Positions 15,269 to 20,651 of a stretch of DNA of 20,651 nt are shown in pieces (the first letter of the stretch is position 1; each line of letters starts with the position of its first letter). The notes beneath the pieces were generated by a model. The model was not told the origin of the DNA and searched no databases. It worked only from the letters and a program-made list of their open reading frames with translations. Source of the stretch: Bacteroidota bacterium (lineage in GTDB: Bacteria > Bacteroidota > Ignavibacteria > Ignavibacteriales > Ignavibacteriaceae); the NCBI GenBank assembly GCA_023453665.1, contig JAEXTA010000069.1, positions 1 through 20,651 of the forward strand, in the 5' to 3' direction. Position numbers and translations under genes: made by a program.

Positions 15269-16720
15269 TTGGTTCCCGCAGATATAGCTATAGATGGTGT
15301 TGGTGTAATGGGTGAAAACCTTGCACTTAATATTGAGAGCAAAAATTATACTGTAGTTGTGTATGACAAAGACATACCAAAAGTTGAAAAATTTATTAAC
15401 GGCAGGGCAAAGGGAAAAAATATTTCGCAGGCAATTTCACTTGCTGATGTAGTTTCGAAACTTAAATCACCCGCGAAGATTTTAATGATGGTCCCTGCAG
15501 GCAAACCTGTCGATGATCTTATAAATGAATTTGTTCCGCTGTTAAAAAAAGGCGACATATTAATTGATGGAGGAAATTCTCATTATCCTGATACAAATCG
15601 CAGAACAAAATTTCTTGGAGAAAAAGGATTTCTGTATATCGGGACGGGAGTTTCAGGCGGCGAAGAAGGTGCACTTCTTGGTCCATCAATTATGCCTGGC
15701 GGTTCATTTGAAGCATGGAAATTTGTGAAACCGATATTCCAATCTATCGCTGCTAAAGTTGCTGATGGAACACCTTGCTGTGATTGGGTCGGTGAAAACG
15801 GTGCGGGACATTTCGTTAAAATGGTGCACAACGGAATTGAGTACGGCGATATGCAATTGATATGTGAATCATACCAGATAATGAAGGACTTGCTTGGTTT
15901 ATCTTATGAAGAAATGCACAACATCTTTAAAGAGTGGAATGAAGGGGAACTTGAAAGTTATCTTATAGAAATCACGTGTGATATTCTTGCATATAAAGAT
16001 TCCGATGATAAACCGCTCGTTGAAAAAATTCTTGATACTGCAGGACAAAAAGGTACTGGTAAATGGACAGTGCTTGCATCATTGGATTTAGGCGCTCCAA
16101 TCACTCTAATATCTGAAGCAGTGTATGCAAGAGCTTTATCATTCCTCAAAGATGAAAGAACTAAAGCTTCCAAAGTATTAATCGGACCAAAGCCTGTTTT
16201 TGATGGAGACAAAAAACAATTCATAGAAGATCTGGGTAAAGCATTATACGCATCCAAAATTATTTCTTACGCTCAGGGTTATGTCTTGTTAAGAAACGCA
16301 GCAAAAGAATATGGATGGAATTTAAATTACGGCGGCATCGCATTAATGTGGAGAGGCGGATGTATCATTCGTTCGGCATTCCTTGGTAAAATAAAAGAAG
16401 CATTTGAAAAGAATCCCGATATAACCAATCTTCTTCTTGATCCTTTCTTCAAAGAAAAAATTGAAGCGTCACAGGAAGGTTGGAGAAGAGTCGTATCTGC
16501 AAGCATAATGAATGGAATATGGATTCCATCATTGTCAACTGCGTTAAATTATTTTGACGGCTTCAGGAATGGAAGATTGCCAGCAAATCTTTTACAGGCA
16601 CAAAGGGATTACTTTGGTGCGCATCAATATGAAAGAACCGACAAACCTCGTGGAGAATTCTTTCATACAAACTGGACAGGAAGAGGCGGGGAAACTGCAT
16701 CATCAACATACACGATATAA
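15269..16720 (+). CDS. gnd: 6-Phosphogluconate dehydrogenase, decarboxylating, apparently NAD-type
   Basis: A full-length 483-residue enzyme that oxidatively decarboxylates 6-phosphogluconate to ribulose-5-phosphate. The Rossmann motif is DGVGVMGENLALNI (9-22). The family signatures are GGNSHYPDTNRR (101-112), GTGVSGGEEGALLGPSIMPGG (125-145), HFVKMVHNGIEYGDMQ (181-196) with catalytic K184 and E191, DTAGQKGTGKW (256-266), and a C-terminal QRDYFGAHQYER (445-456). At the end of the second strand it reads VVYDKD, where E. coli Gnd has FNRS. The N-R pair that binds the NADP 2'-phosphate is thus replaced by D33-K34, which suggests NAD use. Placement after the epimerase points to catabolism of gluconate derived from galacturonate rather than a housekeeping pentose-phosphate role. 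Confidence 0.95.
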   Translation: MVPADIAIDGVGVMGENLALNIESKNYTVVVYDKDIPKVEKFINGRAKGKNISQAISLADVVSKLKSPAKILMMVPAGKPVDDLINEFVPLLKKGDILIDGGNSHYPDTNRRTKFLGEKGFLYIGTGVSGGEEGALLGPSIMPGGSFEAWKFVKPIFQSIAAKVADGTPCCDWVGENGAGHFVKMVHNGIEYGDMQLICESYQIMKDLLGLSYEEMHNIFKEWNEGELESYLIEITCDILAYKDSDDKPLVEKILDTAGQKGTGKWTVLASLDLGAPITLISEAVYARALSFLKDERTKASKVLIGPKPVFDGDKKQFIEDLGKALYASKIISYAQGYVLLRNAAKEYGWNLNYGGIALMWRGGCIIRSAFLGKIKEAFEKNPDITNLLLDPFFKEKIEASQEGWRRVVSASIMNGIWIPSLSTALNYFDGFRNGRLPANLLQAQRDYFGAHQYERTDKPRGEFFHTNWTGRGGETASSTYTI

Positions 16721-16733
16721 TCTTGATAAATAA

Positions 16734-16774
16734 CTCTGTGATACTCCTTGAATTCTCCCTGGTTCTCCGTGTAA
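16734..16774 (+). repeat. Degenerate tandem CTC(C/T)xTG repeat in the 6PGDH-KduI gap
   Basis: Four imperfect 10-11-base units follow each other: CTCTGTGATA, CTCCTTGAATT, CTCCCTGGTT, CTCCGTGTAA. Composition differs sharply from the surrounding AT-rich sequence. It cannot form a strong self-hairpin because the pyrimidine-rich strand lacks a complementary arm. It lies in the 94-base gap between gnd and kduI. Function is unknown; it may be a dispersed intergenic repeat. Confidence 0.55.
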
Positions 16775-16814
16775 TAAAAAATTTAGATGTTAGTAAAAAT
16801 TAAGTTGAGGAAAT

Positions 16815-17648
16815 ATGGAAGTAAGATATTCACCAGATAAAAACGGATTTAAGAAACTCACAACGGATGAATTAAGAGATTCATTCCTTATCGATACACT
16901 TTTTAAAAAGAATCAGATACCAATGGTTTACTCGGATGTTGATCGTTCAATTACAGGCTCTGCGGTCCCTGTCGGAAAATCACTGAAACTTATTGCAACA
17001 AAAAAAGAAATGGCTGCCGAGTACTTCACGGAAAGAAGAGAAGTAGGTGTAATTAATATTGGTGAAAAAGGTGTGATCATTCTTGATAAGAAAAAATATG
17101 TAATGGAACACTACGATGCTCTTTATATTGGAAGAGGAACAAAACAGGTTGAGTTTCAAAGTGCAAATCCGAAAAAACCGGCTAAGTTTTATTTTGTAAG
17201 TTATCCTGCACATAAGGAATATCCATCTAAGCATATCAAACATACGGATGCAACACCTGTTAAACTTGGATCGCTTGCGGATTCAAACTCAAGAACAATT
17301 TCTAAATACATCCACAGCGAAATTTTGCAAACCTGTCAGCTTGCAATGGGCTTAACAATCCTTAATGAAGGAAGTGTATGGAATACAATGCCTGCGCATA
17401 CTCATCAACGGAGAAGCGAAGTTTATATGTACTTCGATATGCAGCCGGATTCATTTGTTGTTCATCTTTTAGGTGAACCTAAGGAAACACGTCATATCAT
17501 AATGAGGAACGAACAGGCAGTATTATCCACAAGCTGGTCAATGCATTCAGGATGCGGAACAAAAAATTATACATTTATCTGGGCAATGGGCGGAGAGAAC
17601 CAGGTTTACGATGACATGGATTGGATCTCTATGCAGGAATTAAAATAA
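16815..17648 (+). CDS. kduI: 5-Keto-4-deoxyuronate isomerase (4-deoxy-L-threo-5-hexosulose-uronate ketol-isomerase)
   Basis: A 277-residue two-cupin isomerase that turns the unsaturated-uronate product (DKI) into 3-deoxy-D-glycero-2,5-hexodiulosonate. The zinc ligands of the family are all present: H195 and H197 in PAHTHQRRSEVYMYF, E202 in the same stretch, and H244 in SWSMHSGCGT. Other hallmarks are IGRGTKQVEF (105-114), YPAHKEYPSKHI (130-141) and the end motif MGGENQVYDDMDW (258-270). Length equals the usual KduI. The ATG at 16815 has a short GAGGAA ribosome site. It starts the second group of genes after the largest internal gap (94 bases), so an extra promoter there is possible. It receives the product of GH105 after import. 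Confidence 0.96.
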   Translation: MEVRYSPDKNGFKKLTTDELRDSFLIDTLFKKNQIPMVYSDVDRSITGSAVPVGKSLKLIATKKEMAAEYFTERREVGVINIGEKGVIILDKKKYVMEHYDALYIGRGTKQVEFQSANPKKPAKFYFVSYPAHKEYPSKHIKHTDATPVKLGSLADSNSRTISKYIHSEILQTCQLAMGLTILNEGSVWNTMPAHTHQRRSEVYMYFDMQPDSFVVHLLGEPKETRHIIMRNEQAVLSTSWSMHSGCGTKNYTFIWAMGGENQVYDDMDWISMQELK

Positions 17649-17706
17649 TATCAAGACAGTTTAAAAAATTCATATCAAATATCCCCCCAATCTTTATAGG
17701 TGATTA

Positions 17707-18984
17707 ATGACTGATACAATTGGCAAAAATATCAAAGAGAAAATCGGACACTACAGATGGTACATTGTTGCATTAATTTTCTTTGCAACAACAATTAATT
17801 ATGTTGACCGTGCAGTACTCGGTGTTTTAGCCCCGACTCTTCGTACAGAAATTGGTTGGACTGACCAGGAATACGGTTACATAAGTGCTGCCTTCACACT
17901 CGCATATGCAATAGGATTTCTTTTTGCGGGATGGTTTATAGACAGAGTCGGAACAAGATTTGGATATACTTTTTATCTTATAATATGGTCGCTCGCTGCT
18001 GCGGCACATGCCCTTGTTCGTTCAGCATTTGGATTTGGTATTGCACGCTTTGCTCTTGGAATTGGTGAATCGGGTAACTTTCCTGCAGCAATAAAAACTG
18101 TTGCAGAATGGTTCCCTAAAAAAGAACGTGCTCTGGCAACAGGTATATTTAATGCGGGTTCAAATGTTGGTGCTATTGTTGCGCCTTTAGTTGTTCCATG
18201 GATTGCACTGCATTGGGGCTGGCAGGAAGCGTTTTTGTTTACAGGTTTAGCAGGCTTGATATGGATAGTATTCTGGCTTCCGCTTTACAGACCACCGGCA
18301 CAACATCCAAAATTATCTAAAAAAGAACTTGAACATATTGAAAGTGATCCACCTGATCCACCGGCAAAAGTTTCATGGTTCAAATTGATTCCTCTAAAAC
18401 AGACAGTTGCATTTTCAACAGGAAAATTTTTAACTGATGCTATATGGTGGTTTTATCTTTTCTGGTTTCCGTTGTTTATGAATGACAGATTCGGGGTTGA
18501 TCTTCGTACAATAGGATTGCCAATGATTGTAGTTTACCTGCTTGCAGATGTTGGTTCAGTTGGCGGAGGCTGGCTAAGTTCATTTTTATTAAAACGGAAT
18601 TGGACGGTTAATGCGGCACGAAAAACAGCAATGCTTGTATGTGCAATACTTATTTTGCCTGTTGCAATTGCACCGCACGTATCAGAACCATGGTTTGCCG
18701 TAATATTAATTGGTATAGCCGCAGCCGCGCATCAGGGGTTTTCAGCAAACATATTTACTACCACATCAGATATGTTTCCGCGAAAAGCTGTTGCATCTGT
18801 TGTAGGTATCGGAGGATTTGCAGGAGCTATGGGTGGATTCTTTATGAATCTTGGTGCAGGCTGGTTGAAACAAAATACCGGCAGTTATGAGATAATGTTT
18901 GCGATTGCCGGTGTAGTTTATCTTGTCGCACTATTGTTGATGCACTTACTTGTTCCAAAACTTGAACCGGCAGTGCTCGATTAG
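17707..18984 (+). CDS. exuT: MFS hexuronate transporter (ExuT/anion:cation symporter family)
   Basis: A 425-residue inner-membrane carrier with about 12 hydrophobic segments, of the family that includes ExuT and DgoT, which import hexuronates and galactonate by proton symport. Landmarks are TINYVDRAVL (29-38) in helix 1, the motif A-like loop GWFIDRVGTRFGY (75-87), GIGESGNFPAAIKTVAEWF (118-136) in helix 4 with the conserved glutamate E121, and RALATGIFNAGSNVGAIVAP (141-160). The central loop around SKKELEHIESDPPDPP separates the two halves. The ATG is preceded by TAGGTGA. Between KduI and KduD it is best explained as the uptake system for galacturonate and/or 4-deoxy-hexosulose uronate. No SusC/SusD or ABC importer is present in the window. 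Confidence 0.88.
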   Translation: MTDTIGKNIKEKIGHYRWYIVALIFFATTINYVDRAVLGVLAPTLRTEIGWTDQEYGYISAAFTLAYAIGFLFAGWFIDRVGTRFGYTFYLIIWSLAAAAHALVRSAFGFGIARFALGIGESGNFPAAIKTVAEWFPKKERALATGIFNAGSNVGAIVAPLVVPWIALHWGWQEAFLFTGLAGLIWIVFWLPLYRPPAQHPKLSKKELEHIESDPPDPPAKVSWFKLIPLKQTVAFSTGKFLTDAIWWFYLFWFPLFMNDRFGVDLRTIGLPMIVVYLLADVGSVGGGWLSSFLLKRNWTVNAARKTAMLVCAILILPVAIAPHVSEPWFAVILIGIAAAAHQGFSANIFTTTSDMFPRKAVASVVGIGGFAGAMGGFFMNLGAGWLKQNTGSYEIMFAIAGVVYLVALLLMHLLVPKLEPAVLD

Positions 18985-19044
18985 TTATTATAAATTCGTA
19001 ATTATTGATTTTTTTATTTATGACAATAGAAAGTTTATAACACT

Positions 19045-19806
19045 ATGATCCTTGAAAAATTCAGACTTGATGGAAAAACTGCATTAGTAACTGGTTCTAA
19101 CCAGGGAATAGGACAAAGCTACGCGCTGGCACTTGCACAGGCAGGCGCTGATATTATTGGGGTATCATATCAAAGTGATTTCGCTGAGACAGAAAAAATC
19201 ATTAGTTCAACCGGTAGAAAGTTTTCTTTTTATGTGAGTGATTTTTCTGATAGAAATTCTTTGTATGAATTCATTTATAAATTAAAGAAAGATTTTCCAC
19301 GGATTGATATCCTCGTGAACAATGCCGGTACAATTTTACGCAACTCGATTGCTGAACATTCAGATGAATACTGGGATAAAGTCATTGAGGTTAACCTTTC
19401 ATCGCAATTTATTCTTACAAGAGAATTAGGCAAAGAAATGATCGGTAGAGGTTCGGGTAAAGTAATATTTATTGCTTCACTTCTTTCGTTCCAGGGAGGG
19501 ATCCTTGTTCGGGGTTATGCATCATCCAAAGGCGGTATTAAACAGCTAACGATGGCTTTTGCAAATGAATGGGCATCTAAAGGAGTGAATGTTAATGCAA
19601 TAGCCCCCGGATATATTGCAACAGAAAACACAAAAGCTTTGCGTGAAGATCCGGTCAGGAATAAAGCTATACTTGACAGAATTCCACAAGGTAAATGGGG
19701 AACACCTGAAGACCTGATGGGAACGGTTGTATTTCTTGCTTCACCTGCATCTGATTATTTAAATGGTACTGTTATAACTGTTGACGGCGGCTGGATGGGC
19801 AGATAG
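19045..19806 (+). CDS. kduD: 2-Keto-3-deoxygluconate (KDG) 5-dehydrogenase
   Basis: A 253-residue short-chain dehydrogenase that reduces the KduI product to 2-keto-3-deoxygluconate. The cofactor motif is TGSNQGIG (16-23), NNAG is at 92-95, and the catalytic triad is S145, Y158 and K162. LDGKTALVTG at the start, NAGTILRNSIAEHSDEYWDKV (93-113), RIPQGKWGTPEDL (212-224) and the end VDGGWMGR are strongly KduD-like, and the length matches. There is no acidic residue at the end of strand 2 (DIIGVSYQSD), so the cofactor is not decided by that site. It is the last gene before the terminator, with 60 AT-rich bases separating it from the transporter. Its KDG product would go to the PfkB kinase and Eda. 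Confidence 0.93.
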   Translation: MILEKFRLDGKTALVTGSNQGIGQSYALALAQAGADIIGVSYQSDFAETEKIISSTGRKFSFYVSDFSDRNSLYEFIYKLKKDFPRIDILVNNAGTILRNSIAEHSDEYWDKVIEVNLSSQFILTRELGKEMIGRGSGKVIFIASLLSFQGGILVRGYASSKGGIKQLTMAFANEWASKGVNVNAIAPGYIATENTKALREDPVRNKAILDRIPQGKWGTPEDLMGTVVFLASPASDYLNGTVITVDGGWMGR

Positions 19807-19834
19807 AATAATTATCAGATTTTTTTTTACAAGG

Positions 19835-19867
19835 AAACTCAGGTTTTAATGCCTGAGTTTTTTTGTT
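19835..19867 (+). terminator. Rho-independent terminator after kduD
   Basis: AAACTCAGG (19835-19843) pairs perfectly with CCTGAGTTT (19852-19860) around an eight-base loop, and the downstream arm runs into a T-rich tract to about 19867. It lies 29 bases past the kduD stop and ends the long catabolic operon. Confidence 0.88.
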
Positions 19868-20166
19868 TTAAATTTCTATACTGTACGTTGTAAACACATA
19901 GTAAACAGGAATAAATTAAATAACATTTAATTATTGGTTTTATTCAGTCCTGCTTGTACTTGCAGACTCACACAGGTGATGTAATTGAAGCCAGATATTT
20001 TTAAGTTGATATGTGTGATGGCACAATTTTAAATCAGTTAAAATAAGGATGTCCGTCAAAACAGGATTATGATTCTTATTGAATTCCAGGTTCCTGCAAA
20101 CTTCGGAATTACTAAACTGATTTCACATTATGCAATGTTGCTTTAAGTACCTGGAGGAAAAGTATT
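19868..20166 (+). other. Intergenic region upstream of the GH53 galactanase
   Basis: With the terminator before it, about 360 bases separate kduD from the galactanase gene. I see no coding region here. The GH53 promoter should be here, but I cannot pick out a trustworthy -35/-10 pair. Short imperfect palindromes are present: TGTG-N6-CACA at 20012-20025, and AATTCC/GGAATT arms at 20082-20087 and 20105-20110. They are too short to be called operators. Confidence 0.4.
20153..20157 (+). promoter_or_regulatory. Shine-Dalgarno site for the GH53 gene
   Basis: GGAGG lies nine bases before the ATG at 20167 and settles that start for the partial galactanase gene. Confidence 0.75.
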
Positions 20167-20651
20167 ATGATAAAAAATTTATTAATTATTTTGTGTTTGA
20201 ATGTTCTGCTGCAAGCTCAACAAGATGAATTCATAAAAGGATTTGATGTTTCATTCATCCCACAAATAGAAGATCTTGGTGGGCATTATTATGTGAATGG
20301 AGTTGAGACCGATCCGTTCGAGATATTTAGCGTTAACGAAATTAATTATATAAGGCTTCGTTTATGGCATACTCCGGCAAACGGATATTGCGGACTTGCA
20401 AGTACACTTCAGACTGCATTAAGAATAAAAAAAATCGGCGCAAAATTTTTACTCAATATTCATTATTCTGATAGCTGGGCTGATCCGGCGAATCAGACAA
20501 AACCTGCTACTTGGCAATCTCTTAACTATCAACAATTGGTCGATAGTATTTATGCATATACCTTTGATGTTATACAATCATTTAATGCAATTAATGCTTT
20601 ACCGGATATGGTTCAGATAGGGAATGAAATTATCAGTGGTATACTCTGGCC
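20167..20651 (+). CDS. Arabinogalactan endo-beta-1,4-galactanase, GH53 (3' end beyond window)
   Basis: The first 161 residues of a glycoside hydrolase family 53 enzyme; the frame stays open to the window edge. Residues 1-17 form a signal peptide ending LLQAQ. The family's opening GFDVSFIPQIEDLGGHYY (25-42) is followed by IRLRLWHTP (62-70), the HYSDSWADPANQTKP stretch (99-113) and PDMVQIGNEI (146-155), with E154 as the likely catalytic acid/base; the nucleophile glutamate would lie beyond the window. The enzyme cuts beta-1,4-galactan side chains of rhamnogalacturonan I, which fits the pectin genes before it. It follows a terminator and a 300-base gap, so it is a separate transcription unit. 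Whether it carries a C-terminal sorting domain cannot be seen. Confidence 0.93.
   Translation, partial: MIKNLLIILCLNVLLQAQQDEFIKGFDVSFIPQIEDLGGHYYVNGVETDPFEIFSVNEINYIRLRLWHTPANGYCGLASTLQTALRIKKIGAKFLLNIHYSDSWADPANQTKPATWQSLNYQQLVDSIYAYTFDVIQSFNAINALPDMVQIGNEIISGILW

Noticed and set aside
18639..18890. Cysteine-rich alternate-frame ORF inside the MFS transporter
   Set aside because: An out-of-frame product of transmembrane-coding sequence with no independent start signal.
20012..20025. TGTG-N6-CACA dyad before the galactanase gene as a CRP-like or LacI operator
   Set aside because: The spacing does not match the CRP consensus, the arms are only four bases and no second copy was noticed upstream of the main operon.
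20082..20110. AATTCC ... GGAATT inverted repeat as a hairpin or operator
   Set aside because: Six-base AT-rich arms with a 17-base spacer are weak and expected by chance in such sequence.

Overview
The window is AT-rich and coding almost end to end, with every supported gene on the plus strand. The upstream gene ends in a Por/type IX secretion sorting domain carrying the NYPNPFNPST signature, which points to the Bacteroidota/Ignavibacteriota/Chlorobi side of the tree. I favour an Ignavibacteria-like bacterium, but that is inference. Weak or absent Shine-Dalgarno sites before several genes and repeated use of TTG (and probably one CTG) starts recur through the window.

Layout: 1-1629 is the 3' end of a large cell-surface repeat protein secreted by type IX. 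From 1769 to 19806 runs one long set of pectin/galacturonate catabolism genes with short gaps or overlaps, closed by a hairpin terminator at 19835-19867. The order is: pectin methylesterase (CE8), unsaturated galacturonyl hydrolase (GH105), LacI regulator, rhamnogalacturonan acetylesterase-like SGNH hydrolase, DUF4861 lipoprotein, uronate isomerase UxaC, tagaturonate/fructuronate epimerase UxaE, KDPG aldolase, SDR fructuronate reductase (UxuB/YjmF type), PfkB sugar kinase, HAD hydrolase, LarA-like nickel-pincer epimerase, 6-phosphogluconate dehydrogenase, KduI, an ExuT-like MFS transporter and KduD. A 360-base gap with the terminator follows. A GH53 endo-galactanase then begins at 20167 and is cut by the window edge, extending the theme to the galactan side chains of rhamnogalacturonan I.

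The exported enzymes strip methyl and acetyl esters and release unsaturated uronates and galacturonate, which the MFS carrier can import. Unsaturated uronate goes KduI -> KduD -> KDG -> (PfkB kinase) -> KDPG -> aldolase. Saturated galacturonate goes UxaC -> UxaE -> UxuB -> D-mannonate. No mannonate dehydratase (UxuA) is present. Instead there is a LarA-family epimerase directly followed by a 6-phosphogluconate dehydrogenase. Since D-mannonate and D-gluconate are C2 epimers, the most interesting reading is a route from galacturonate via mannonate and gluconate to 6-phosphogluconate and ribulose-5-phosphate. The fructuronate reductase and the 6-phosphogluconate dehydrogenase both carry an acidic residue where NAD-dependent enzymes have one, so the route could recycle NADH internally. 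The gluconate-phosphorylating step is not obvious; the atypical PfkB kinase is the only candidate here. This pathway is inferred from gene content and motifs and needs biochemical proof.
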